From positions 1-64,000 of the forward strand of contig BGKB01000193.1 of assembly GCA_003116975.1 (NCBI GenBank): a DNA stretch of 64,000 nucleotides. Direction: 5' to 3'. This document shows, in pieces, positions 1 to 9,459 of this stretch. Under the pieces are notes generated by a model that did no database searches, was not told where the DNA came from, and saw only the letters and a program-made list of their open reading frames with translations. The translations under genes and the position numbers were made by a program. Source of the DNA: Aurantiochytrium sp. KH105 (Eukaryota; Sar; Bigyra; Thraustochytrida; Thraustochytriidae). The number at the start of each line of letters is the position of its first letter. Within the stretch, counting starts at the first letter, position 1.

Positions 1-872
1 CTGCAGTAGCGCAATTCGGTAACCTTGTGGAACCTGAGTGCGAAGTCGTCTCTCTTGCGAGCGAAATCCAGAAAGGACAGCATCAAGCTTGCCAAGGAAA
101 TCATGTCAGCGCAGAAGAAGCTCTTCGATCGAGTTTTGGTCCAGTCGAAACAGACATCTCCCGTCTTGATCAGTTGCAGGGAAGGTGGCTCGATGAAACG
201 AAAGAGTTGCCTCTCCTTTTCGTCGATGCAAGCCATGGAGGCCTTATAATTCTTTCTAGAGGAGAATCAAGGTGGTCTTCTAGCGCTATGCAGGCATGCG
301 CACGCAGACTCGCTGCTGTAACAAGCGGCAGCTCAGTTTCCGTGGTATCTGCGTCTCGTTTAGATCTTGCCGAAACCTGCGTCTATGAGATCCTTGACCG
401 GGCTGGGGAGGTTCTTGGCAAGGTGAGTAACACGACTGACTACTGCTCGCGTGCCTTTAGTATCCGCTCGGGCGCGAAGCGGCATTTGCAGGTTTCCAAA
501 AAGTTCGTTCATGTCGTCAAGGTGCATTTAACCGTGTCTAAAGATTATCCTCTCAAGGCGTGTCCATTACCATTGGATCTGGCGCCACCTCCAATTGCGC
601 AAAGACTCTCCGTGGAGGCTCAACACCCACATAGCTTTCTCAAGACCTGGGAAGGGAGCCTGACAGTGGATAAAAGTGCCTGCGATGCAGGGCTCGAGCT
701 TTTAGAATTCTGGCTTCGTCGTAACTCTTACGTGGGAGGTGCAACGCTTTGTGCGGAACTCGAAAGTCGCGCGCGCGCCCTCGTGAGCCTTTGTCAGAAT
801 TCACTCTGCGGCATCCAATATCCAGCCATTCTGCGATGGCTTGCGCTAATGGAAAAGCTGCACAGCAACTGA
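1..872 (+). CDS. 3' part of an unrecognised protein, open at the left window edge
   Basis: This frame is open from base 3 to a TGA at 870-872, so the window holds only the C-terminal ~289 residues and no start codon. I do not recognise the family with confidence. The segment around 505-600 (V-x-L-T-V-x-K-D-Y-P-L then a Pro-rich stretch) reads like the beta-hairpin and proline region of an RWD/UBC-like fold. A C-x-N-S-x-C-G...WL stretch near 813-845 loosely recalls the RING edge of FANCL, but its His and Cys zinc ligands are absent. A competing frame (25-249) is also open and looks partly coding, so the upstream frame is not settled. A pyrimidine-rich CAG at 931-933 could be a splice acceptor, so the true 3' end may lie further right. 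Confidence 0.45.
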   Translation, partial: AVAQFGNLVEPECEVVSLASEIQKGQHQACQGNHVSAEEALRSSFGPVETDISRLDQLQGRWLDETKELPLLFVDASHGGLIILSRGESRWSSSAMQACARRLAAVTSGSSVSVVSASRLDLAETCVYEILDRAGEVLGKVSNTTDYCSRAFSIRSGAKRHLQVSKKFVHVVKVHLTVSKDYPLKACPLPLDLAPPPIAQRLSVEAQHPHSFLKTWEGSLTVDKSACDAGLELLEFWLRRNSYVGGATLCAELESRARALVSLCQNSLCGIQYPAILRWLALMEKLHSN

Positions 873-1315
873 GCCGGTGTCTAATTTTTTCCCTATTTCG
901 TTTGTGAAATTACCTTTTAATCTGTGTTCCCAGGGGCCAAGTCCGGGCATTGCTTGCCTTTACACTACCTATGTCTCGGATGTAGTCCTTTGGACCGCGG
1001 CACCTACGTCACCATCGCCCCGTCTTTAGGCCATGTACCCGAGTCCGTTTACCACCTGACATTACAATTCAAAGCTGGAATCGAGCGAGAAAAGTACCGG
1101 CCGTATGCAACGCTAAGGTATTACGCGATAAAAGTCGCTGCGTCATAGAAAATCAAAAAAGACAACGTGCATCCTGATGATTTTGGCCGCGCAAGGCTTT
1201 GATCATTGAAATCGTCATCATCAAAAGCTCACACGCACAATAGCTGAGTACTTGAGCTGATGGCCTTGGACGGCGCGGTGCGCTACCCTTGAAACAAATT
1301 CTGGAAAAGTGTTCA
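873..1315. other. Intergenic, possible 3' exon remnant
   Basis: There is a splice-acceptor-like TCTGTGTTCCCAG ending at 933 and a 74-codon open frame at 924-1148 without recognisable homology. Nothing else can be supported here. The lipase maturation factor gene ends at 1316 on the other strand. Confidence 0.3.
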
Positions 1316-3433
1316 TCAGAACAGTTTGAGCAAACGCCACGTTATTCTCACGATCGCGATTGCAATAAGGGCTTCAGGCCAAACGATGCATTCCACATAT
1401 GGCCGCAGGGCAACCAAGACCGCTGCAAAAGGTGATTCTGTCTTTACATCATAATCACGCCAACCGTGTGCAGCCAAAAACTTTTGGACGCTCTGGTCCT
1501 TTGGCCGAATCTCAGGGAGATACTGTCTCTCACTTGCCATGTCGCGCACCCACCACTCCGGTTCGGACATGTTTTGCGTGTACGCAAACTCGAAGTGTTT
1601 GGCGCGTACAGCTTGTATAGGTTTCTCTTTAGCGAGCGCGTAGAGTGACGGAACGAGATCGTACACGTCATGTGAGCCGCGGAGAACTTTATCAGCAAAA
1701 TGAACGGTCCAAGGGGCGCTCTGGTAATTTGACAGCGCCGCAAACCACATTTGCCAATCAAGGCGTGGCTGATGAGGAGTGACGAAGCGCGGAGCTTCGT
1801 CAGGTGCACCTGGTTTGTATAGAAAGTCCACTTCGTGCCACTCGCCGGAAGCGAGCTCGACCTCAAAGACGACTTCTGGCCGTGCCACTTGGCCGTGCGC
1901 GCCAATGCCTGTCATCCGTCGAAAAAGCCCATAGCTATGAACAAGCCCAATGGGTTCTCGTGTCTGCTGATATGCCCAAATAATGCTGCCGGGAACGAGT
2001 GCCGAGATACTTGGCTGATCGAGGCTGGTCAGTGGAACTGCAGAGATGCAGGCCACAAAGACGAGGACGCTGCATGTAAGAAGCGTCCCCAATGTTGCGC
2101 TTGCAGATGCCAGAAACCGGCGGGGGCGGCCCGCCGCGATCTGCTTCAAGGTGTCCACGACAGTGTCGTTGATATCGAGTGCAACAGCTCCACCAAGCAC
2201 GAGAGTCTGATAGCCGAGAATCCAGGGGAGTGCTTGTTTTACATGAGCCTGCAAGGTTTTTGGATCGGCCTTCCAAAACATGAGCGGGGCCTCATTCTCC
2301 ATTTCCTGAACGAGAATAGCAAAAGCGAATACCAAAACACATGCCAAGAGAGCACTTGTCGCTACAAATGGGTTGGAGGTGCGCGTTGCAGCAATGCCCG
2401 CCAGCACACCGAACGCCAGAAGAAAAACGGGAAGTGGAATTGTTGCATCTAGCTGGACGAAGGTTGACAACGAGTAATGCATGCACAAGGCGAGACTAGC
2501 TGAAGCGATGAGCCATGTTCCCGCGAATGTGCTCTCTGCGCGAGAAATTGACAATGCGACGAGATGAAGCGGGCCGTCGCGTTCCAGATCTGCATTGCCC
2601 TGAGAAGAAGCGACGACATCTGGCGCGAGAAGCGATAGACAGAGCACAACAGTGAGAATGTTGAAGAAGTTGTAGTTTCCCGTTAGCATGATGCCAATCT
2701 GAAGAATGACCTGCAAGAGGAAGCCCAAGATGCGCGCAGTCCGAAATGGCGCGAGAATGAGAAAGGTCGCTGGGATCTCTATCAAGAGCGTGGCCGCCAC
2801 GGAAAAGCGCAGCACTGCAGACGGAGTGAAGTTTGCTGCGTACCATGCGAGTGGGGTGGGAAGACACTGGGATGCAAAATGGTAGTCGAGCGCAGTCAAT
2901 GACAGCCACGTAGGACAGCCACTCTGGATCTTGACAATTCCACTCATAAACATGAGCTTGAAAAGCAGGAAACGAATGCTCCAAATCCCCGCCCGAGGCG
3001 CGCGTTTCATCGCAAGCCAGACACAAATAAACCCGGCCTCAAGCAAGAGAATGTCCCACTGAAACGAGAGAAAAATGCGTCCTCGTTGCTGCAAGACGCC
3101 GTAGAGAATCCATAGGGCGGCCATGACCACGCAATTCTTGGAGTCAGCAAGGGTCGCGATAATGGCAATACCCGTTCCAAAAAGGAGCGCAAGTTCACAG
3201 GCCTCGCTCACGCCCATCCAAGCTGGCATTTCTTGCGCAAAGTAAGCGATTGGGTCGATATGATTTGCGGACGACTCGACTTGCACCGGTACAAGACCAT
3301 TTGGACCAAAGAGGCCCGGCCACTGCACAAAGAGGCTTGCAAATGCCCACAAGTAGCATGTTCGCATTCCAGCAAGGATCCAAGACTCTATAGGGGTTTC
3401 TCGGAACGCGTTTGTCCGCATCATCGACTTCAT
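1316..3433 (-). CDS. LMF2: Lipase maturation factor family membrane protein
   Basis: A 705-residue polytopic membrane protein of the lipase maturation factor family, ER chaperones needed for folding of secreted lipases in animals. The N-terminal part carries family blocks such as W-P-G-L-F-G-x-N-G-L near residue 45, L-S-F-Q-W-D-I-L-L-L-E-A-G-F near residue 125, and a conserved K-L-M-F-M-S-G-I-V-K segment. Several hydrophobic helices are followed by a soluble C-terminal domain with W-H-E-V-x-F and R-L-D-W-Q-M-W-F-A-A-L motifs, then a last basic and hydrophobic tail. Length matches animal LMF2 (~707). The frame opens upstream with a GTG, but the first ATG is at 3433 and is used here. The gene is divergent from the coiled-coil gene at 3948. 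LMF1 versus LMF2 cannot be decided from sequence alone. Confidence 0.9.
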   Translation of the reverse strand: MKSMMRTNAFRETPIESWILAGMRTCYLWAFASLFVQWPGLFGPNGLVPVQVESSANHIDPIAYFAQEMPAWMGVSEACELALLFGTGIAIIATLADSKNCVVMAALWILYGVLQQRGRIFLSFQWDILLLEAGFICVWLAMKRAPRAGIWSIRFLLFKLMFMSGIVKIQSGCPTWLSLTALDYHFASQCLPTPLAWYAANFTPSAVLRFSVAATLLIEIPATFLILAPFRTARILGFLLQVILQIGIMLTGNYNFFNILTVVLCLSLLAPDVVASSQGNADLERDGPLHLVALSISRAESTFAGTWLIASASLALCMHYSLSTFVQLDATIPLPVFLLAFGVLAGIAATRTSNPFVATSALLACVLVFAFAILVQEMENEAPLMFWKADPKTLQAHVKQALPWILGYQTLVLGGAVALDINDTVVDTLKQIAAGRPRRFLASASATLGTLLTCSVLVFVACISAVPLTSLDQPSISALVPGSIIWAYQQTREPIGLVHSYGLFRRMTGIGAHGQVARPEVVFEVELASGEWHEVDFLYKPGAPDEAPRFVTPHQPRLDWQMWFAALSNYQSAPWTVHFADKVLRGSHDVYDLVPSLYALAKEKPIQAVRAKHFEFAYTQNMSEPEWWVRDMASERQYLPEIRPKDQSVQKFLAAHGWRDYDVKTESPFAAVLVALRPYVECIVWPEALIAIAIVRITWRLLKLF

Positions 3434-3947
3434 CTTTACCTCGACGGAAAGTCCTCGTATTGACTCCCTTGGTCCAACTTGAGCAATCACTTTGGCTCCA
3501 ACTGTCGCTGATGATGATAATGATGACTAGGGCTGGTGTCGCTGCTCTTGCTCTTGCTTCAGCAACAACGGGTTTGCCTGAAAGAACAAGATACGCTACG
3601 TGCCCTTCGTGGCGACGACAACGACTGTGAGGTCTTTTAGCTGCAGCGCTCAAGGCCAGCGTCCTTTCAAGAGCACCTATTGTGCTCTAGCGACCGGTGT
3701 GTGGGGCCCCTTATCCACCCACGTACTCACGCTCAGGTCCACTTCCCTGCCGGCCGCTCGACTCGACTCTCGAGTTGCGGTTTGTTCGTAAAAAGTGAAG
3801 TGGTGTCTCGACGCTCGCGCTCTTCGTTGAGATTGAATGGTACAGATAGCACTTTTGAGGGTCAAGACGATGCGGCAAAGCGGCAAAGCGGCAATACTTT
3901 CGTAAACTTCGCGGACAAAGGCGGCGGGCCACGCCTTCGAAGAAGCC
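3434..3947. promoter_or_regulatory. Shared divergent promoter region
   Basis: This 514-bp gap separates the start codons of two divergently transcribed genes (LMF on minus, coiled-coil protein on plus), so both promoters must lie in it or within transcribed leaders. It includes a short ATGATGATAATGATGA run (3509-3526). I see no definite TATA box or other element. Confidence 0.4.
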
Positions 3948-5003
3948 ATGACCGCGCGCGAGCAGGAGCTCGAGCAACGTGCCGAGGCCGCGGAGCGGCG
4001 AGCTGCACAACTCGAACGCAGAATCACCGAGCTCCGGCGGGAAGCCCTCCTGCCTTGCCAAGTATGTCAGGATGCGGGCGCGGACGCGAGCCGCAGGGTC
4101 AGCGCGGAGCAGTGGGAGCTGCTCGTGGACACCTTGCTCCTGGTGGAGCCCATTTGGGAGCGCAGCAAGGAAACCAGAGTTGAGTGCATTCGGCCAAATC
4201 GCGAGAACCTCGACCTCGATCCCGTGGCACTCGTGAAAAAGAGCTCCGCGCTCATTGCGGAGCTCCAAGACAATCTTGAGCGCTGCGAGCGTCTGCGCGA
4301 GGCCGCCAACGAGGCAGACTCGTCGCTGTTTTCGCTTTTCCCCTTTAGCGCCGGGACCTTTAAGCGTGCTGCAACATTTGATCTTGAGCGCATGCAAGCC
4401 ACACCGGCTCGCCTTTCCACTGCTGACGCGACTACATCCGCGTCGAGGGCGGAGCCCGCTGAAGATGCCTTATTGGGGTCTTCTCCTCTTCGACAGCCAA
4501 GTGCTTCCAAATTGTCGCGGGAGTCATCTCTTCCGTCCTCATTGATGATGCCGTCTTTGTTGTCGTCACGGCCGCTCAAGTCGGCCTGGTCATTTTCTGG
4601 CACAGGCTTCTTCAGCAGCCGCAGCTTGACGCAAGACATGAAAGAGCAAGGAGGAAGCAGCCGAGGAGAAGACAAGGAACGCTACAAAGTGGCAACTGCA
4701 AGGGCTTCGCACTTGATGATGGAGATGGCAGCGAGTCTGCTCGATTTACGACTGGAAGTTAATTCTTATATACAGGAGCTCGTCGAGCAGGCAGCAGCGC
4801 GCGACCATGCCTTGACTGTCTCACGAAAAGACGATGCAGAATTGCAGCATCAGCAGCAGCCTCAACAGCAGCAGCCGTCGCAACAGCGTCTTGAAGAGTC
4901 CGTTTCAAAGAGGCATGATCAAGATCACAATCAGGAGGTACTCATGGATGACTTTTTGAACGAATCTGAGCTCGAGGCGGACGCAGCCGAAGTGGAACTG
5001 TGA
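3948..5003 (+). CDS. Coiled-coil protein with polyglutamine tract, unknown function
   Basis: 351 residues from an ATG in good context (AGAAGCCATGA). The first ~35 residues are a charged coiled coil (E-Q-E-L-E-Q-R-A-E-A-A-E-R-R). A globular-looking helical segment with a C-Q-V-C pair follows to about residue 125, then a Ser-rich low-complexity linker (about 140-240), a second helical block, a Gln-rich stretch (CAG codons near 4850-4885) and an acidic C-terminus. I recognise no family. The codon pattern and clean frame support a real gene. Localisation and role cannot be inferred. Confidence 0.75.
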   Translation: MTAREQELEQRAEAAERRAAQLERRITELRREALLPCQVCQDAGADASRRVSAEQWELLVDTLLLVEPIWERSKETRVECIRPNRENLDLDPVALVKKSSALIAELQDNLERCERLREAANEADSSLFSLFPFSAGTFKRAATFDLERMQATPARLSTADATTSASRAEPAEDALLGSSPLRQPSASKLSRESSLPSSLMMPSLLSSRPLKSAWSFSGTGFFSSRSLTQDMKEQGGSSRGEDKERYKVATARASHLMMEMAASLLDLRLEVNSYIQELVEQAAARDHALTVSRKDDAELQHQQQPQQQQPSQQRLEESVSKRHDQDHNQEVLMDDFLNESELEADAAEVEL

Positions 5004-5052
5004 CGCTCCACTCCCCACCCCCTCCGAGGTTGCATTATATAGTGGGCGCTTG

Positions 5053-5091
5053 TACACGCACACGCACACGCGCACGCACACGCACACACGA
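5053..5091. repeat. (AC/GC)n dinucleotide-like tract
   Basis: Alternating ACAC/GCAC repeats lie in the short gap between two converging genes (stops at 5003 and 5132), probably in the overlapping 3' UTRs. Confidence 0.8.
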
Positions 5092-5131
5092 GGAGGTATG
5101 CCCTGCATTTCGCCTTGGTGCAGCGACAATT

Positions 5132-6886
5132 CTAGTAGCCGTTCAAGTGCTCCTTGACGGCACGTCGGGTTTCTTTGCCGAGGTTGCGGCGTCTCGCTCC
5201 TTTTCGCTTTTCAGAGTCATATCCCCAAGATGCGTATGAGCTTGTTCCCTTTTTCAACGTCCGGTGCGAGACACTCGCCTTTGAGAGCACGTAGCGCACC
5301 GTGGAGTCTTCCCCTTGGCGCGCAGGTCCGAGCGAAGCCACGTTTCGTGGCTTGGTAACGGCATGCCTGCCATTATGGGCGTCGGGCGGCGCAAAGACGG
5401 CTACGCGGAGGCCTCGCTTGCTCATCTCATTAAGATCACTGGGCACGGTCCAACGGAGCGCAACGCAGCGGATATAGGACTTGGCGTTGGTGTTTGCGGC
5501 ACCTTCAAGCGACTGCAAGCGTTCCTCAAAATTGTCGCGTGGGCCCTTAAAGGTCCCGAGCGGAATCCAAGGTGCACCCGGGTTTGGACGATAGGAAAGT
5601 TTGTACTCTGGAAAAAAGAGTTCGTCATGAGCGTGCGCGTGCTTGTTGTCAAAGACGTGGAACCATTCACCCTTCCAGCTCTTGTTTGGGTTTTTGCGCC
5701 GAAAGTCATCCAGCCAGCGGTGATCAGGAAAGGTTGCGAATTGTGGCCGGCGCGCGGCGGTACTCACGGCGCACACGGTAACAGGCTGATCAAAGTGCGC
5801 CTCGAGCGAAGTCCCCGCGTTACCGTGAAGTGGGGAAAAGAAGGCGTGCCGTTGGCCCATGCGGCACTTGGCGTCTCGGACACGAATACCCTGCGCGGTG
5901 TGCATGTTGCTTGGGCGCAGTCTAAAGTCCAACTCGCGAAGGCCTACGTCGGGCGCCTCGGCGGGATAGACTCCAACGGTTCTCACTCGGAACGGATTAC
6001 CACGCGAGGTCACGGCATAAATTGTGCGGTTGTGGAGCTCGGACTCGCGCTGCTTGGCAAGCGACGCGTTAATATAGCTGTCGTAGACTTCGCCAACAAT
6101 GGGAAGATCGTATGTAATCTGGTCGTCGCCATTGCAGGTCTTGGACCGAACGGGCGGTGCGAGGGCCAGCTTCTCAAACTTTTGTTCCAAGATCCAGCGC
6201 CCCCCTTTTGCAAGGGTCACGGAGGAGCGCAGCTTGGGTGGCGGGCAACCTGCATTGAAGAGAAGAGCATCGAGTGCGGTGACCACGTTGACGCGAGGCC
6301 GATGGATTGTCACGATGTCGCTTCCCTCGTCAAAATACCCTCTGCTCATGTGGTCCTTGCGCACGGTACTTTTTCCGTCCCACGCAGCAAACCGCGGTCG
6401 TTGAAAACGGGGCGCGACGATGCGCTCAAAGATCTGCATGTCGGCTTTGGCCTCGTTGGCATCCATGTCAGGGTCGACGGCATTATATTCGTACCCGCAC
6501 GTCGGGCAGCGCGACAGAGCTGTGGCGTAGGAGATGGTCGAGACCGTGGACATTACGTCATTCTCCAGCGCAGCAGCCGATGACACTGCAGCAGAGGATG
6601 GGCCAGCAGCATGATTCCGGCCGCTCACAATTGTAAAGGCGGACTCGCAGTCGTCAATATTTGTGAGCGCGTGGCTTGGCGTCGCGGTGGAGCTTGCGAC
6701 AGAGCTCGCCAAGGAAATCACTGATTTCGCGTCACATTGACAGACTACCCAACTGGCTGATGAAGATGTTCTCGCACGGGACTGGCGCGTGGAGCCGGGG
6801 CTGCGCTTGCCGGACTTGCCACTCTTCACTGTCCCCGTACTGACCACAGTCCAGGTGTCGTCATCGCTGATGAGGCTTTTGCTCAT
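5132..6886 (-). CDS. Unrecognised protein with Cys pair and basic C-terminus
   Basis: 584 residues from the first ATG of the frame (6886). The frame is open a further 68 codons upstream without an ATG, up to a stop near 7142-7144, so a non-AUG or spliced upstream start is possible. The N-terminal third is Ser/Thr-rich and low complexity. A C-P-T-C-G-Y-E-Y motif near residue 150 resembles half a zinc ribbon. The central and C-terminal parts look globular, with repeated aromatic motifs such as W-x-P-L-G-T-F-K-G and R-x-V-A-L-R-W-T-V-P. The C-terminus is very basic (K-R-K-G-A-R-R-R). I do not recognise the family and assign no function. It is divergent from USP39. Confidence 0.75.
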   Translation of the reverse strand: MSKSLISDDDTWTVVSTGTVKSGKSGKRSPGSTRQSRARTSSSASWVVCQCDAKSVISLASSVASSTATPSHALTNIDDCESAFTIVSGRNHAAGPSSAAVSSAAALENDVMSTVSTISYATALSRCPTCGYEYNAVDPDMDANEAKADMQIFERIVAPRFQRPRFAAWDGKSTVRKDHMSRGYFDEGSDIVTIHRPRVNVVTALDALLFNAGCPPPKLRSSVTLAKGGRWILEQKFEKLALAPPVRSKTCNGDDQITYDLPIVGEVYDSYINASLAKQRESELHNRTIYAVTSRGNPFRVRTVGVYPAEAPDVGLRELDFRLRPSNMHTAQGIRVRDAKCRMGQRHAFFSPLHGNAGTSLEAHFDQPVTVCAVSTAARRPQFATFPDHRWLDDFRRKNPNKSWKGEWFHVFDNKHAHAHDELFFPEYKLSYRPNPGAPWIPLGTFKGPRDNFEERLQSLEGAANTNAKSYIRCVALRWTVPSDLNEMSKRGLRVAVFAPPDAHNGRHAVTKPRNVASLGPARQGEDSTVRYVLSKASVSHRTLKKGTSSYASWGYDSEKRKGARRRNLGKETRRAVKEHLNGY

Positions 6887-7656
6887 GATACAAAGCCCTT
6901 TAGCTTGCAGCTCGATTCTTCTGCCGTCCGCGGTAGTGATTGTATTCTCGTAAAATTTCTTTCGATGGTATGGGTTTGACGATGGCGGGCTTGGAGACAG
7001 AGTGCGCGAAAGGACCGGCGATGACGTTCCTTCCTTGGTCTGCGTGTTGCGTTTTTTTCGTGCTTTGACAATTCGGTTTTGGATACCCAATGTAGATTGG
7101 TTTTCGCTGCGGTCTTGATCAAGCTTGGTTGGCCGTGGTTGCTACCATGGCTACGGCTTGTTCGCAGAATACTGCTGTTTCCAACTCGAACCTGAACTTG
7201 AACTCGAACTCGAACTCGGACTCGAACTCGAAAGCTGAATCTGCAGCTGGCTGGTCGCGTGCCCTTCCCGTTCCTGGTCCCAGCGCCAAGGATTTTGACG
7301 TTTCCTTCCTCTCGCCCTCTCTCCCCCTCTTTGCTATACGGCGACTGACCGACAGCGAGGCAGCGAAGATCTTATCGCCTCCCCGTGGGTCGGCGTCCGC
7401 GCGGTGGCCGCGGCGGCCGCCCGTGCCGCGATCGTGTCGGCGGTTCTCGGGTCAATCCGGGTCCCCGCCTCGAACCGAAGAGTTCCAGGGCCGGAACGGC
7501 CGCGGAACCCCGGACCTGCCTCGCTAGCGCTCGCTGGGGGGCGGCCAGCGCTCGCTGGAGGGCGGCGAGAAAAGAAAAGGAAGATGAAAGAAAGGCTTGG
7601 CGCAGAGAGCAGAGCAGAGCGGAGCGGAGCGGAGCGGAGTAGAGCGGGAGGCGGCG
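6887..7656. promoter_or_regulatory. Divergent promoter region with two short-repeat tracts
   Basis: A 770-bp gap between divergent start codons. It holds a hexanucleotide tract built on AACTCG (about 7176-7230) and a pentanucleotide AGAGC/GGAGC tract (7604-7647) that ends 9 bp before the USP39 ATG. No protein-coding signal other than a possible upstream extension of the minus-strand gene. Confidence 0.45.
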
Positions 7657-9459
7657 ATGAAGCAGGAGCAGGGCACGGGCGCGGAGATGGCCGGCGGCGG
7701 CGCCAGAGCCCGCACGGCGTGCCCGTACCTGGATACGGTGGACAGGAAGAGGCTGAACTTTGACTTTGAGAAGATCTGCAGCGTGACCCTCGAGAAGCAA
7801 AACGTCTTTTGCTGCCTCGTGTGCGGCAAGTATCTGCAGGGAAAGAGCCATGGGACGCCCGCCGAGACGCACTCGGTGCAGGCTGGTCACTACGTGTTCA
7901 TGAGCCTCGAGGACGGCAGGGTCTTTTGCTTGCCAGACAATTACGAGGTTGTGGACAGCTCCTTGGACGATATTCGGTACAATCTGCATCCGCGTTTCAC
8001 GAAAGAGGAGATCCAGGATCTCGACAGCACCGTCCTGAAGAAAGCGGATGTTTTTGGCGTAAAGTATCTCCGTGGTATTTCTCCCATGAACGACATTGGC
8101 CGTGCCGACTACATTAACGCAACAATCCAGCTCCTTGCGCGTGTGGTGCCGCTGCGCGATTTCTTCCTTTGTGAGGAAAACTATCGCACCTCGCGTTCTG
8201 CCGTCGTCCACACCTTTGGCAAGCTTGTTTGTAAACTGTGGAGCAGTCGTAAGCTAAAAGCGAGCGTCAGCGCCCACGAATTCCTGCATGCCGTCTCTTG
8301 GGCAAGCAAGAAACGCTTCGAGATTGACTGCCAGGCAGATGCGGCTTTTTTCATCAAATGGCTCATGCACGAGCTACATATCGGTATTGGGGGCTCGCAC
8401 AAGCCAGGTTCGAGCATAATACACAAGTGTTTCCAGGGCGAAGTCCGCATTGAAACAGAGGTACTCGCCTCGGCAAAGGACGTTTCCATCATGATGGATG
8501 ACTTTGAGCGTGCCAAACGTGAAAACACGAATGAGGAAAGCACAAAGAGTCTCAACAATAGTAGTAGTAGCAGTAGCAGTAGCAGCAGCAGTAGCAGTAG
8601 TGGGGACCGTGGCAATGGCAGCGGACCAATTGCTGCGCACGGAAGAAGAATTGAAGGCAAGAACAGCAACAAGGGTCAAGACGCGCAAAGAATCCAGTCC
8701 AAGACCTTGCCTGCGCTCATGTTGTCGCTCGAGCTACCGGCATCGCCACTTTTCAAAGAAGGCCGAGAAGGCAAGTCGCTCATTCCGGAAATCGATATTC
8801 GCGAAGCACTGCAGAAGTTCGATGGCATACAGTTCTTTGACACGGTGGTGGACGGCAAGATCCATCGAAGAAGGTACCGCCTCGTTCGGCTTCCTCCCTA
8901 CCTATTGCTGCACATGAATCGTTTCTCCGAGACAAAATTCTCCGTAGAAAAGAATGCGACGATTGTGGATCTCTGCATCCACAGCCTTGACATGGCTCCC
9001 TATTTGGCGCACGAGAGTGTCGGAGGCAAGCCTGCAGCAACAAGTTCGCGGAAACGCAAGCGGAGCGGGCATCCGGACTTTCCCTTGACAGTTCCATCTC
9101 TCAAGTCTCCCACCTCCTCAAAGTTTAACCTCATTGGCAGTCTGTGTCATCAGTCTGCTGATCCCTCTGCCTTTGCAGAAACTTCTGAGGGTTCTTCTGG
9201 GTCGACAACTTCTGGCTTTGCCTCGAACGGCGCCTCTGCGGTGGGCTCACACGCTGGCGCGCGGGAAGGCACATCCTATGTTCCTGCAGTGCAAAATGCC
9301 ACGTACCTTGCACATGTGTACAGTAAGCCGGACTCGCAATGGTATGAGCTTCAAGACCTACGCACCCAACCTACAGCCCCTGATCTCGTTGCGCGCGCCG
9401 AGTCATATCTTGCTCTTTATGAAAATCTCGCACTCGACACCGTGTCCTCCTCCTCGTAA
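7657..9459 (+). CDS. USP39: USP39/Sad1-type U4/U6.U5 tri-snRNP protein (inactive ubiquitin hydrolase)
   Basis: 600 residues. The N-terminal ZnF-UBP domain (about residues 20-105) starts C-P-Y-L-D-T and carries C-L-V-C-G-K-Y and H-S-V-Q followed by F-C-L-P-D-N-Y-E-V. The UCH-like domain follows from about residue 145. Where active ubiquitin proteases have a catalytic Cys box, this reads G-R-A-D-Y-I-N, with Asp in place of Cys as in USP39. The C-terminus has W-Y-E-L-Q-D-L. USP39 is a catalytically dead spliceosomal factor needed for tri-snRNP recruitment, so a nuclear splicing role is expected. A Ser run (about residues 301-315, AGT/AGC codons) lies in an insert in the UCH domain. Human USP39 is 565 residues. 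The ATG at 7657 is chosen because the frame upstream is a pentanucleotide repeat. Confidence 0.95.
   Translation: MKQEQGTGAEMAGGGARARTACPYLDTVDRKRLNFDFEKICSVTLEKQNVFCCLVCGKYLQGKSHGTPAETHSVQAGHYVFMSLEDGRVFCLPDNYEVVDSSLDDIRYNLHPRFTKEEIQDLDSTVLKKADVFGVKYLRGISPMNDIGRADYINATIQLLARVVPLRDFFLCEENYRTSRSAVVHTFGKLVCKLWSSRKLKASVSAHEFLHAVSWASKKRFEIDCQADAAFFIKWLMHELHIGIGGSHKPGSSIIHKCFQGEVRIETEVLASAKDVSIMMDDFERAKRENTNEESTKSLNNSSSSSSSSSSSSSSGDRGNGSGPIAAHGRRIEGKNSNKGQDAQRIQSKTLPALMLSLELPASPLFKEGREGKSLIPEIDIREALQKFDGIQFFDTVVDGKIHRRRYRLVRLPPYLLLHMNRFSETKFSVEKNATIVDLCIHSLDMAPYLAHESVGGKPAATSSRKRKRSGHPDFPLTVPSLKSPTSSKFNLIGSLCHQSADPSAFAETSEGSSGSTTSGFASNGASAVGSHAGAREGTSYVPAVQNATYLAHVYSKPDSQWYELQDLRTQPTAPDLVARAESYLALYENLALDTVSSSS

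Noticed and set aside
423-460. GTGAGT...TTTAG as a 38-nt intron in the first gene
   Set aside because: Removing 38 nt breaks a frame that reads as protein on the far side, and it is shorter than the one proven intron (181 nt).
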